From NCBI GenBank assembly GCA_022747635.1, contig JAKTNV010000001.1, positions 34,814,351-34,878,350 of the forward strand: a DNA stretch of 64,000 bases, in the 5' to 3' direction. This document shows positions 1 to 11,199 of this stretch, piece after piece. Below the pieces are notes generated by a model. That model was not told where the DNA came from. It did not search any database and saw only the letters and a program-made list of their open reading frames with translations. A program made the translations under genes and the position numbers. Source of the DNA: Hetaerina americana. Its lineage: Eukaryota > Arthropoda > Insecta > Odonata > Calopterygidae. The first letter of the stretch is position 1. The number at the start of each line of letters is the position of its first letter.

Positions 1-1740
1 CAAAGACGATGTGAGAAACGTCAAACGCTGTAAAGGAACGCCATCGGAAAAAATACTCATTGATAATATTCCATGCTAAAATGCTCTGCTGAAGATAATA
101 GCGGGCATTCAAATGGATGAAAAGAACGTGAAGGGAGGTCACAAAAGTATTGCTTCAAGCTGTCATTATTATGGTTATTACTTTTTGCGATGCAATTTGG
201 CAATCAGCCAGGTGGTAAGAATACAACTAAACCAATCAGTATATAAAAATTGCAGTTACAACAAAATATTTAAATTTTCATCACAAATAAATACAGTAAA
301 ACGAATCAATAATTTGAAACAAGATATGTAATAGCCAGATCAAAACATAAGAATGAAAAGTAATTCAGTCCAAGTGTTTGTCCATCCGCCTCTTGAAACT
401 CCTAATGTTCACCACGAGGCAAGCCCAATGGTCAACAGCTGTAAGCCAAGTTTTCATATCGATAGCTGTTGACAATAAGAGATTAAGTGGCTAAGGAACA
501 CAGGTTTCATGCTTTGAAAAACTATACCAATCGCACAATGAGGTTCTGTCTAAGCAATAAAATTATTTTTGGCATATAGTAAAATGGCACGTTATATTAA
601 TATATAGTATTAAAAATCAATTATTATATTATAATTTTTTCACCATCTTGACTAATGACTTATAAGAATCACCCATTGTTTAGTATTTTGTTGTTTTCTT
701 TAATGGCTGTACACTTGAATAGTTGGATTTTCCAGTCTCTGGCACTAAATTGAGGGATTATCTTCGCATTTCGTTATGTATTCTCAATTTTAGAAAGAAT
801 ATCCACAGCCAATATGGGATACCTTTGCACGTAAATATATCGGAATAGATATCAATTAAGAAGTTTCACACTATCTACTATAATAAAGGAAGATATTAAA
901 TATTGAAGTCAGTACCAACAGAATTTTTCCGGTATTAAGTCTCATAAGACGCGAAAAGTTGTGAGCTGCGGCAGTTAAGGGGGGAGGGGTGGGGTAGAGA
1001 GACACATTGACAAAGACATACATATTAATATTATGCCATTGAAGTCATATGGAACAAAACTCTTTTAAGGTTTTTATTAAGGTGCGCTGTTAAAAAGTTA
1101 CATTCCTGCATTAATACTCTGTCGAAGTTTTTCGTTTAGAGTTAATTCTTGGACGTCGGCATGTTGGAATACATATCACTCTCCTTACCCTTCAATATTT
1201 GTAAATTCTCACAAACGTCGCAAAAATATATAAAATATGGCTGATTTAACGCAAATATAGGAATTTCGCAGCGAAAATTCGGCATCAGCTTGTTTGGTAT
1301 GTGGGTAAAATGTAGTTCTTAATCCTTTAAGTGGACGCTTAACTTTAAAACCTTATCCACGTTCTTTCCGCCTCTCGTCCATAGTAGTCCACTGCTTTAT
1401 ACGACTCCAACCTTCCTATCTACCTTTTGGCTACTAATACCATCGAAGAAGGCACTACAACTGTTAAAAATCCATTTCAGAAAGCATGTATTCGGAAACA
1501 GGGCATAAAATAGAGGATAATAGTTCGTGAAAAACTGGAAAAATACCAGGTGTCGTGCAGAATAACTGCATAATTAAGCATGAAGACCTCTAAATTACGA
1601 GAACTCATTTTGACTAACCCAGATGAAAAGGTATCTCCAGTACGAGCCTACCACATTCTCTAAAGGAATAATGCACTGAAATGACAGGTCAGAAAATTGT
1701 GATCCAATATGAGATTATGAATAACCGTTTACCATTAGAA
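1..1740. other. AT-rich non-coding stretch
   Basis: No open frame with recognisable motifs and no clear inverted or tandem repeat was seen. The 72-codon open frame at 113-331 has no recognisable features and is treated as chance. A short G-rich patch lies near 980-1000. Confidence 0.5.
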
Positions 1741-1749
1741 ATATATTTG

Positions 1750-1790
1750 TTAAAACCTAGGTTTCGTAGTACTACATATCTTCAGGTTTT
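1750..1790 (-). ncRNA. Hammerhead-ribozyme-like motif, solitary
   Basis: Read on the minus strand, CTGAAGA (1785-1779) is followed by the self-complementary GTAGTACTAC (1775-1766, stem II), then GAAAC (1765-1761) leading into the palindrome ACCTAGGT (1762-1755, stem III). This is the order of a hammerhead core. The nucleotide at the expected cleavage position is U rather than C, and three bases separate the first core box from stem II, so activity is doubtful. The ACCTAGGT stem III is the same as in the motif at 16420-16452, which suggests a related element end. No reverse transcriptase or endonuclease was seen beside it. Confidence 0.45.
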
Positions 1791-2068
1791 AATAACTACT
1801 GGAAAGTAATATAGTCTGTACATCTAAACCCTGGACGTGATAAATTTATTTCCAATGGAATATTGTCATTATTTGATTATCTATTACCTTCAACTTCCAA
1901 TATGCCATGCCTAAATATCCGACGGAGATTGGTTCGACTTCCGAGCAGACATTGAAGAATGGTTCCCTCAGACGATATCATAACACAAATGAAGCAAAAA
2001 TTTAAAATACTAATTCTAATCTTGGTTTTATAGGCTCGAAGTCCTTTCGATATACCGTGTCCTAACAC

Positions 2069-2345
2069 CAGGAGCGGATCCAGGGTCGACTTTCAGGGGG
2101 GGAAGGGGGAACCAACCTGATCGCAATATTTAGGCGAGTGAAGAGTAGACTGAAGTCAGCAAGGATTCAAATATAAAAATTTTGATCAAATGAAATGTAG
2201 TTTGTTGTTAGGTGTTTGGTGATTTTAAACAATTTGTTGCGCCAAATAAAGAAATGTTCTTTAATGAAAGATGTGTCTGGGGGGGCCTGAAAGTCAAAAC
2301 ATGACCCTTGGTCTCCCCCGACATTCCGACATCCCTGACCAGTTA
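2069..2345. mobile_element. Possible decayed DNA-transposon remnant
   Basis: CAGGAGCGGATCCAGG at the left and the inverted pair GACTTTCAGG (about 2089) and CCTGAAAGTC (about 2288) bracket roughly 200 bases. G-runs lie next to both arms. The left end resembles ends seen in invertebrate non-autonomous DNA elements, but no transposase, target duplication or clean terminal repeat could be fixed. Confidence 0.22.
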
Positions 2346-2980
2346 CTTTCCTTCTTGTGAGAATGGCATTGGTTTCATTAACGCCTAACAGGTAAAGCTT
2401 CATTCTTCCCTCGGTGAAATTTTGAGGAATTTGACTCCACTATAGGCCGACGCATGTAGACCCTACTGTTACCTGACACGTATTCTTAGACCATTTCAAT
2501 TCGGCACCATCCAAACCTCCTTCCTATATCACCTTCCTACGTGCATGCCTTCCACCACGACCCCCATTCCCAAGGCAAGGCAGCTAAAGCCCTCCGTTCT
2601 TTTTCACTCTATCTCATTCCCGAAAAGACATCCTCCTTTGTATGTCGAAAGGTATGGTTCGGTGCAAGGACTTCCTTCCCTCCATCATTCGTGTGAGAAG
2701 GACCTGTGCTTTTCTTTCCTCACCATTCCAACGTGACAACTCTTCTGAAAATTATTTCTTCCACCTGAAGACGTCAGCTGTGACTTTGGTAAAACTGTTA
2801 GCAGAAGAAAGCAGCCCGCGTGGTGAAACCCGCAAACGAGGCAACATGTACACTGCCATGTGAGTACCAAATTGCATTTAGTTACCCCCATTGTAAGGGA
2901 TAGATCTAAGGATATTGAAAACCCATTCTTAGTCATCTTTGCCTATACGAAGTGAGTTAAAAAAGTAAGGTGACTTCATA
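2346..2980. other. Unannotated stretch
   Basis: Nothing recognisable. Overlapping short open frames on both strands (2545-2936) show no domain motif. A partial hammerhead-like string at 2765-2784 lacks the GAAAC box. Confidence 0.4.
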
Positions 2981-2981
2981 C

Positions 2982-2996
2982 ATATATATATATATA
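2982..2996. repeat. (TA)n microsatellite, short
   Basis: An alternating TA run followed by interrupted TA-rich sequence to about 3022. It lies just beyond the downstream side of the tRNA-like SINE piece. Confidence 0.8.
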
Positions 2997-3067
2997 CTCA
3001 TATATACAGAAACATACTATATATAAGGAAAAGGGATAGGAACACGTATAAAGGACGAACACAATAG

Positions 3068-3182
3068 AGGTGGGGAAGGCGGAATCGAACGGATCACAAG
3101 AGTAAAAATATCTCCTCAACCGGGACTCGAACACCGGATCTTTCCACTTGCCGGGCGGATGCTCTTAACCACTTGAGCTATG
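3068..3182 (-). mobile_element. tRNA-derived SINE-like fragment
   Basis: On the minus strand TAGCTCAAGTGGTTAAGAGC matches a pol III A box / D arm and GGTGTTCGAGTCCC matches a B box / T arm, with a 5-bp anticodon-like stem between them. The acceptor stem does not pair and the T stem is imperfect, so this is not a working tRNA gene. The A box to B box spacing is tRNA-like. It is most simply the head of a tRNA-derived SINE or a tRNA pseudogene. Confidence 0.5.
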
Positions 3183-3284
3183 ATATAAATTATTTTATTC
3201 GGTTCAGAATACTATATTACAGAGTTTGTTAGCATTATGCATAATATCAGGTCACAGATTATGGGTACATCATGTTTTTCTTTA

Positions 3285-3400
3285 GTATAAGTGTATACAT
3301 GGATACATATATGATACATATACCACATACATATCCACTTGTACATACATACGCACACATGCATATCCACACGCACATACATAAGCATATGCATACAGAC
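3285..3400. repeat. Degenerate CATA-rich simple repeat
   Basis: Repeated CATA/CACA/TACATA words with interruptions. Low-complexity sequence; the open frame at 3212-3394 on the minus strand is its translation and not a gene. Confidence 0.7.
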
Positions 3401-3623
3401 GCATACTCGTGAATTTGACCATTAACATTTAGAAAGAAAAAAAAGAAAGGAAGACAAGGTCCACAGATATTAGGAGGGAGATTTTAGCTAGCAATGGAAA
3501 ATTATGTATTGTAAGAAATTATCAACGGCAGGGTTGAAATTATCGATTCAATCAGTCATTCAGCAAAAAAAAAACTCTTCAACGATGGACGAAGTGTGTC
3601 CGGCACCGGGTGGCTACCGGACA

Positions 3624-5213
3624 TCACTTCCCAGAGTTCTGATCGTGGCTAGCGTCGCTCCGGTCGCGACTCGACCCCGGGCGACGAGTGCTTCGCCGTT
3701 TCCCGGGACGCCTCGTCCAACGGGTCGACGAGCGAGGACGCGGCATTTCGCCGCATCCCTCCCCCCCGGCCTCATCCGAAGAGGAAGAGCCAGCCGTGGT
3801 CTCCACGTAGAGCGGGTAACTCGGCAGCGTTCCACAGGAGGCCCTCTTCGAAGGAGCACCGCTGGGGGCCGCCAAGGGGCAGGACGCACCCTCGGGGAGG
3901 GTCGGAATGGCGGACTGGGGCTCATCTGCGGAAGGGTTGTGGTCGGGAAAAATCAGGGGAGATAGTTGCTTGTGGTCCGTATCTTGAGAAGCGCTGGGAA
4001 GATCGTCGACACATTGACTGTCCTTAATGGGGAAAGAAGATGGGGTATGTGGGATTTTTGACTTTGAGAAACTTGTATGCGGGTCGACTTCCGGGGTCGG
4101 TGACGCTTCCTTTACAGTCAATGATAAAGGGGTCGAGGGATGAGCTGTTGGGGACTGGAAAACATCGCAATCAGATGCATCCTCCTCACCTGTCACCAGA
4201 GGTTCTTGGGGTGTTTGAAACCCGTGATGCAAGGATTGCGTAGCGAGGGCGTCGATGGCGAGAGCGGGGGGAAGGGGGGCGAAAGACCATCCCTCCTCAT
4301 TTGACGAGCTCACGGAGACGGGGGCTGGAGGTCGTGTGATATTAGGCGAGGTGGTAGGTATGTGAACCATTTGTAGAACGGTATTCGAGACCAGGAGTTT
4401 GGGTTTGTCTGTCCTCTTCTTTTTCGGTTCCCTTTCCTCCGTTGACGATTTTCGCTCCCGCTGACATTTCCCTCCAATTGAAGGGAGATGCGGGGGACCA
4501 ACGGGAGCAGCCGGGACCGCACCCTCGATGAGTAGAAGCGACCGCGCTCTCTCCTCCACAGCCACTTCGGGCTGATCCATCTCCACGGCGGCGTTAGGGT
4601 TGGAGGGCATCATCATTGCCTCCACATAGCTCTTACCTCCCTGGTTCCGAGGGCAGGTCTTGCGCTCGTGGCCTTCTTGATTACAGCGGGCGCAAGTGCG
4701 GCGCTGACCCTCATAGATGATGATGGCCCGGTTGCCGCCGATGTGGAGGTACGAGGGGATATTTCTCTCGACCGTCATCCGCACAACCCTGGTGCCAGTA
4801 AGCACCCGCGCCATATTTTCTCCCTCCCACCTGTTCTCCCACGAGCGATGTATTTTACCAAAGCGTTGGGGCTCGCCTGTTATGTCTTCCAATGGGGTCT
4901 CCACGGGGAGACAAAGAACCCTGACATTACACGGGCTGCCGGAAGTCTCGTCAATTGTTATTGTCGTCCTCTGGTCACTTAAAGACGGAAACGGTAGTTT
5001 CCGCGGAGTATTGTCTAAAATCCTAGTCATTGTGGCTTCGGTTGCCAACTTCAGGAATATCAAATGGCGATTGTATCCAAATTGGATCGCCACTATCTCT
5101 TCGGGTGTGAGGCCCAGCGACTCTAACGTGAAGAGGTGGACCTCCAACGGGGTAGGGGGCTTCGCCTTCTCGTCAACTTGCAAGGCGAGCGTGTTTAAAC
5201 GGCGCACAGCCAT
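3624..5213 (-). CDS. Retrotransposon ORF1 (gag-like, CCHC zinc knuckle)
   Basis: A 529-codon uninterrupted frame. The N-terminal half (about residues 20-190) reads like the nucleic-acid-binding domain of non-LTR retrotransposon ORF1 proteins. At about residues 172-185 a single zinc knuckle, CARCNQEGHERKTC, fits C-X2-C-X4-H-X4-C. The C-terminal half is Ser/Pro-rich with a basic patch (REPKKKRTDKPK) that could act as a nuclear localisation signal. The expected role is binding element RNA in an RNP. No ORF2 (endonuclease/reverse transcriptase) follows downstream on the minus strand; sequence below 3600 is simple repeat and SINE. The open frame is striking because nearly every other element here is broken. 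It could be a 3'-truncated LINE, an ORF1-only half-LINE, or a host-retained copy. The + strand open frame at 3504-3965 is its antisense shadow. Confidence 0.8.
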   Translation of the reverse strand: MAVRRLNTLALQVDEKAKPPTPLEVHLFTLESLGLTPEEIVAIQFGYNRHLIFLKLATEATMTRILDNTPRKLPFPSLSDQRTTITIDETSGSPCNVRVLCLPVETPLEDITGEPQRFGKIHRSWENRWEGENMARVLTGTRVVRMTVERNIPSYLHIGGNRAIIIYEGQRRTCARCNQEGHERKTCPRNQGGKSYVEAMMMPSNPNAAVEMDQPEVAVEERARSLLLIEGAVPAAPVGPPHLPSIGGKCQRERKSSTEEREPKKKRTDKPKLLVSNTVLQMVHIPTTSPNITRPPAPVSVSSSNEEGWSFAPLPPALAIDALATQSLHHGFQTPQEPLVTGEEDASDCDVFQSPTAHPSTPLSLTVKEASPTPEVDPHTSFSKSKIPHTPSSFPIKDSQCVDDLPSASQDTDHKQLSPLIFPDHNPSADEPQSAIPTLPEGASCPLAAPSGAPSKRASCGTLPSYPLYVETTAGSSSSDEAGGEGCGEMPRPRSSTRWTRRPGKRRSTRRPGSSRDRSDASHDQNSGK

Positions 5214-5682
5214 TTGAAGAAATCAAATTCAGCACACTAGCATGAAGAAGGAAAGCGCAACAAAAAAAAAACGAGCACTTTAAAGGGAAATAAAACACTC
5301 ACGAACGCTCCCTCCCCGCCACACGCACCCGGCGGTAGCAAACAAAAGGAGCCTAAGCTCTACACCAGGCGTCAAGGTCAGTCTTGATCCACTAAACATA
5401 ACAAAAGTACGGCCTTCCCGGCGGAAGAAGTCGAGAGTCAAACTGCGCGCTTCTTGATGAACTAGGCGGTCAACCGCCGCTCGAAACAAAACACGATCGG
5501 AACCTCGATTTCCGAGAGAGTCCGGCAGTGCCGCTCTCCAAACCCCGGCGACCGAAGCCTCGGACGCCGGCGATTTTAGACACTCGGTGAACACAGGCAC
5601 GTCCTGCTATCAAGGCAGCTATCGAGGATATGTAATTTACCCTGAGATCCGTGGGTCTTATATGTCGCCAAGCGCCCCGATT

Positions 5683-5684
<2 letters not shown>
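5214..5684 (-). other. Presumed 5' leader of the ORF1 element
   Basis: GC-rich sequence upstream of the ORF1 start that continues without a break to the (TA)n tract. It contains an open frame (5280-5600, minus) with no recognisable domain. Its composition matches the ORF and differs from the AT-rich surroundings, so it is inferred to be the 5' UTR, with the element starting near 5684. Confidence 0.4.

Positions 5685-5779
<95 letters not shown>
5685..5779. repeat. (TA)n microsatellite, about 95 bp
   Basis: A pure alternating TA tract. It directly abuts the presumed 5' end of the minus-strand ORF1 element. Confidence 0.97.
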
Positions 5780-5780
<1 letters not shown>

Positions 5781-6085
5781 CTCGTAAGCGTTATCTTCGG
5801 GGGAATGAAATGTGCCCTTTTATTATAGTACGCTTTTTCTGGAGTTCACTTTGTACTGAACTTTGGATGCGTAAAGTAAACATAAGCCTAGCATGCGCCA
5901 CGCTCTTATTCAGCTGCCCCATCTAACATGTTAATTACTTCTGCTATTATTTCTATCTCCCTCACTTTTCCTTCACCCACATCTATGGACCCTTGCTTGT
6001 CAGTGCCCTCGTGCCTACCAATGCTTTGCACCGCAGGGGCGGGAAAAGTGATCGACCGAGGGGACATTCGACTTATTCCATTATA
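5780..6085. other. Flank between (TA)n and mariner
   Basis: No clear gene. A 60-codon minus frame (5906-6088) has no recognisable domain. A TA dinucleotide precedes the mariner end at about 6086, as expected for a mariner target. Confidence 0.35.
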
Positions 6086-6925
6086 CAAGGGCTTCCAGAA
6101 AGTAACTTACGCTTCGGTCTAGCGTGGTGGTGGGGGTACCATCTTGGTGCCTAAACGTTCCTACACTCGGTACGCATCCTATTGTGGTAGTGTGCAGACT
6201 GTGGTTCTTCTACTTTGCTCACTAGGAACTGTTTAAATTTGTGCTGCAATAGAATATCCCGCGAGTTGTCAGCGAGGGCTTTCTACAAAATAAATTACGT
6301 TTTGAAATAAAATATGAACCTGGCGACAAGACTAAGTTTTATTATTTACATTTGAGAGGCACAATCTTAAACTATTTTTCTCCATAGTCGCTATTCAAAT
6401 TGAGGCATTTATCATAACTGTACACAAGCTATTCAATTCTGTCTCTGAAGAAATCTGCCGCCTTACATTTTAACCTTTTGTTTACATTAGCCTACAATTC
6501 TGCGTCACTGTCAAAGTGCTGTGTTACAAGCCAACGTCTAGAGAGAGATCCGAAATCGTAAATCGTTGATTTTTACGAGTTTTTTCGCTGATTTTTTTCG
6601 TCATTTTGTCTGTCACAAGGCTAGGCCGACTACTTCAGTTCTCATCGTGAACATTAATGCGGCCATTTTTAAACTGAATGCACAACTGCCTCACTCCGCC
6701 CTCACCCATTCATTATTCCGCCTCCGTACACTTCACTAAGTTTCCGATGAATTTTAATTCACATTTTTACAGTTCACAGTGAGCAACGTAGAACTACATT
6801 CTGCTCATTACCACAGCAGAATGTATACTAAGTATAGGGACGTTTAGACACCGAGATGGTGACTCTAGCCGTACCCACAGCTAGGCTTTCGCGTGGGAAG
6901 AAAGGGTAACCTCTCTGCTGTAAGT
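6086..6925 (-). mobile_element. Mariner-like element, internally deleted
   Basis: Two long imperfect inverted repeats (about 6125-6245 and 6765-6880) enclose about 520 bases. The left arm includes the stretch from GGGTACCATCTTGGTG onwards and the right arm mirrors it for about 100 bases, with scattered substitutions. The outer left end carries CCAGAAAGTAA, reminiscent of mariner termini. Inside, on the minus strand, is the C-terminal end of a transposase (see next entry). Total length (about 0.84 kb) is well below an intact mariner (about 1.3 kb), so the catalytic core is missing. The right boundary is uncertain. It is non-autonomous and probably old. Confidence 0.7.
6372..6470 (-). pseudogene. 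Mariner transposase C-terminal remnant
   Basis: On the minus strand the frame ending at the stop 6374-6372 reads SYDKCLNLNSDYGEK, which matches the common mariner transposase C-terminus (YDKCLN, a few residues, then DY-EK-stop). Just upstream, in a shifted frame, FFRDRIE fits the preceding part of the family. At least one frameshift is present, and the DDD catalytic triad region is absent between the inverted repeats. It cannot encode an active enzyme. Confidence 0.7.
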
Positions 6926-6929
6926 TCGA

Positions 6930-9900
6930 CTTAGCCTCATCTGCGAAACGACTCCACATTTTATTTGGTTATTGGTATGGGCATAATTTTGGAAAATTCT
7001 AGGAAAATCTGGAAGAAAAGTAGGCACATAAATCATCTAATTCTGCTTTTAAATAAATTTTAATCAGCTTCTATTCAAGCTCAAACGATGAGAGCAAAGT
7101 TTGGGTAGGAATCAAGAAAATCTGTCGTGATAGCTTTGTAAAGGGCTGAGACACGTGACCGTATATGATACCCATAAGCGTAACAATTTGATTCCATAAT
7201 TTAGCATTCGGTTAAAATGTTCATCATTGAATTCCTTTCGGGTAATTGAAGCAAAAAATGTACAGGTGTAATGAATAGCACAGAAAAGAAACCCGAGCAA
7301 TGCACAATTTATGTTATTTCTGATTGAATGTCCGCTGTCATGGGTAAAATTTTCAAGCACTGCATTCTCAATTTTTGGAATAATTCAGGCGTTATACTGT
7401 TTAAGATTTTAGCGAAATTTAAAACTAGTTTATGGAAAATTAGGAATATTAATTTAAGAGATTTTCTTTTAAATATGCACTCTTTTACGATTTATTGTGC
7501 AATTAATTACATGAATTGTAGTTGCTTGGCATTTAGCCAGAAAGTAAGGAGGTTATAAAAAATGCACTGAAACATTTGGAGTGTAATGTTGTGGCGCAGC
7601 CCGTTGAAACTACCAATGAATTTAAATTGTCCTAGTGGGCAAAGCTGTGGTTTCCACCGTGAGATCAAACGTTATGATGCGGTTTTTAAAACTTACGGCG
7701 GCGTAGAAAGAGAGCTAAAATATACTTGTATTCATACATATTGTGCAGTAATATATGCACGCAAAACCTGTTATTCTGTCAAATTTTAAGACCCGAGTCG
7801 TGTTTTCACGGGGCAGTAATTCTAATGCTGTTGTCTCATATGTAAACTTTACTTTTTCATTTTTCTCCATGAAAACACTAGTTTGCATTTTATAGATGAG
7901 ATGTATTTAATCGATTAATAAGGGCAGACCTTAATTGAAAAAAAAGAGGCAAAATTGCTCTTCTTCTCCATTTCGAGTTTATCGGTTGAATTCGTTTCGA
8001 TATTCCCAGCTCGAATTTTTGGCATTATCATTAATGCACTATCATTTCCAGTAAGTATATAAGGGGTCACCGGCGCTCCGAGAATTTGGACAACGGTTAA
8101 AAATTTCGTTATGTTGTCATAAATGGCATGGCACCTGGGTTGTGATAGTTTTGCATCGCTTTCAGTGGTCGGAGGGTATGCCAGCCATTGAATGCCAATA
8201 TAACGAACTTCGCCTTTCCTCCAACTCTCGGAGCGCTGTGGATTGACTGAGTACATTAAGAAATGATAGTACACCTATGCGAATGGTCGGGAGAGCACAA
8301 TGAATTATATCACGTTTCATAGTATCACTCAATAATCATAAATCTGCGGGGGAGTCGTCGGAAGCTTTGGTTGTTCAGGAAAGGAAATTCCCAATATTCG
8401 TCTTTCGGACCCTGCAGCCCAATAATATTTTAAGCATCCAATTTATGATCATTTACTGAGTACAGACGGGTTAATAATGTGAATATGTAGTGCAGTGATA
8501 CAATTCAGCGAAATTTAATGTAATTCTTGTAGGTAAAAAGAGGCATTTTGACAGTCTAGGCTAAATATGCAACATTGCCACGTCCATCGCGACGGCTCTT
8601 AAAGCGTATAATTGATTCGTCGTGGAAATTAAATTTGCCAGATTGGAAAATTTGCACTTCAAAATGGAATTAAGGGCGTAGTCGATTTAGGTGGAATGGA
8701 AAGAGTGGCAAAATGGTGGAAAGTGTGTGGAATTACAGTCAATTATTTCATCACATTTCAATATGTTATGCAAATTCCACAAAGTTACGCCTGAGACAAC
8801 AAAAATGGTGGATAGAAAATGTCTGAAATCGAATGTTTAATACCAGCCATAGTTTAACCATTGCACCCAACAGAAAGAACGGAGAACATTTTCACAATTA
8901 ATCAAAGACTTCGTACAGTACCTCGAAAGTCGCCGCAAGGGAGTGAGGTAGGGAGTATTGGGACATAGTCATGAGAAAGAGAATGGGAAGAAGTCTATAA
9001 AAACGAGATATGCTTTTATGACCCGTGTTACATTCCGTTTTCACAGCCATCCTCGATAGCGAAAACGGGAAAGGAATCCTCGAGTCAGCGCGTCAGCTCG
9101 GCAATCGACGTCTCTTGCATTTTATCAGTACCGTGTAATCTGCTGACGCAATGCAGGATTTGAATGAGTGCACCGGTGCCCCACTTCAACTCGCGTAACT
9201 GATAACTGAAGACAGCTGAAGGGCCTGTTATTCATATTTTTGAATGATTCTTTTCCTCAATAGATTCCAAATGCTAGCAGCGTAATCTATACTGAGTAAC
9301 TCGACAGTAATGCTATGCACATTCTCTTCTGCCGTCGCTGTCTACCCCGTAGACGCTTGAAAAATGCCGAGTTCCTCGGTGTGGTACCGCGTACGCCACA
9401 TTCGTTCAGACCTCTGCGTGAGAAGCTAGTACGCGTTGGAATTGGATCAATACTGTCCTCGGAGGCAGGTCTACTTACTTTATAATGAGCAGTAAATTCG
9501 TACTGACCATGCATTTGTTTCTCAGAAAAATGAGTGGGAATCTTTTGTGTTCATGCTGATGACATTGAAATGTCCACCTCTGGGCTATTTGTTTCTAACG
9601 TTTTAACGTTTCTGCGAACGAATGCATTATAAATAGCCCCGAAAAAAATGGAATTAAATGGTGAGGGAGATGGAACTGAAAATATGTGGTTATTTCTCAT
9701 TCCTATTTGCGTTAGGTTGTCGTTGATGCCCATGGACCAATCCTTAGAAATTTCAAATCATCGAAACACGTGGAATAAATTTTGGAAATTTATTTTTGAT
9801 TTGAAAAGCCTTTGGCAATTCATATTCTCGGAGCTGGAGATATGACCCTTTCCATCAAAGCTAGAGAATTTCAAAAACCGTCCGCTCGCCCAACAGAGAA

Positions 9901-11195
9901 ATCCCGGTGAATATGAAAAACGCCTGCCGCCTTATCTCAAGGTTTCATTTTTTTCTTATGGGCGCCTGTCCCTTTCAATTTATTGCCGAGGGCGCTGACA
10001 ACTCCCTCCCTCCAGGAGCACGCTGACGGAAGGCAGAGATTTCTTCTCCACCTCTGTTTTTAATGATTGCGTACTTCAATTCATACCGAGCTTAAATAAT
10101 TTTTCTTCTTGGAGCTGTAAACAATATCTGGAGTTAAAACAGTGCTAACTCCACGTGGAAATCGAATGTTATATCTTAATGAGTGATAATCTGTAATGAG
10201 GGAAAATGGCAAATGTCTACGAGCTCACTGCGTTGCAATGTAATTGGACTCGTTTCAACCCTTAAATAACTGACAGATAAGGGTGCCATACTGGGTATCA
10301 GCTTATGGTCAAAATTCAGTTAAATCAAAATTCAAGAAACATTAATTAATTAGGTGCATTTGGACCATACATTTTACATGCGGAATTTTCCGTTAAACGT
10401 GGGCTGAAGAACTGGCCCACGAAGATTTTTTCGTGAAAATTTTAATTTTGTGGCTCGTTTAATGGAGCACGACAAGTATAAACGCACACATAGATCTAAA
10501 AGAATAGTTTTTCTGGGTTCTCCTGAAACGTGGGAGACTTTGGTTAAATTTTCATACGCTGAAATCTTTTCCAATTGCAGCCCTAATGTTTTGAGTGAGA
10601 GTGATAGTAGAAGATAAAAAAAACGAGCCATAATGATAATGAACATTTTTTAAAATTATTTCCAAGCGTTGGCTGCCGTTAATTAATTAGATTAATCAGC
10701 TAAAAGCTTTTATCGATATCTGAAAATTATCGAGAGTGGCCTGTTTACTTAGTTTCCATGCTCCGTTAATGGCTCGTCAAATCGTTATACGCATGATATT
10801 TGAACATTAAAAAAATAGAGAGTTTCAGAGAGTCATGTTCCAGCATAGTATCCTATCCTGTTTTCCACATGACAGAGAGGTGAGACTGCTAGATACCCAC
10901 TTTAATTCATAATATGCTTTCCCAACAGGTATCATTTCTTTTCATTTTTGTCTTCTGACAGCAAGGAGTTATTATAGAAATCTTATAGAGTTAAAAACCA
11001 TACTCTTTTGGAGCGCCGGTTGAAGCTATAAAATTTTCGAGTATGATGGATATAAACAAAATTTGACGACCACGTATGTACACCGCACCTCGCATGGAAA
11101 ATAAATCGTCGTTTTTCCTGATGAGTGGAAAAGTTGAAGTCATCGGGGGGCATGATACTAGAACGGGGACAGTGGTAGGCGAAAGCTGGGGCTAT
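6930..11195. other. Long AT-rich stretch without recognised features
   Basis: Only short open frames without motifs (for example 7112-7360, 7915-8274, 9287-9514 and 10374-10646, all minus). No inverted, tandem or tRNA-like repeat was recognised by eye. It could be intron or intergenic DNA, or contain unrecognised old repeats. Confidence 0.4.
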
Positions 11196-11199
11196 CTAT

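Noticed and set aside
2765..2784. Hammerhead-like string CTGAAGA with GTCA/TGAC stem
   Set aside because: No GAAA box or stem III follows the stem, so the core is incomplete.
3068..3182. Functional tRNA gene
   Set aside because: A and B boxes are good but the acceptor stem does not pair and the T stem is imperfect, so a SINE or pseudogene is preferred.
3504..3965. 153-codon plus-strand open frame
   Set aside because: It overlaps the 3' part of the ORF1 gene in antisense; GC-rich codons create it and it has no domain.
5587..5926. Open frames of repeated Ile-Tyr
   Set aside because: Translation of the (TA)n microsatellite.
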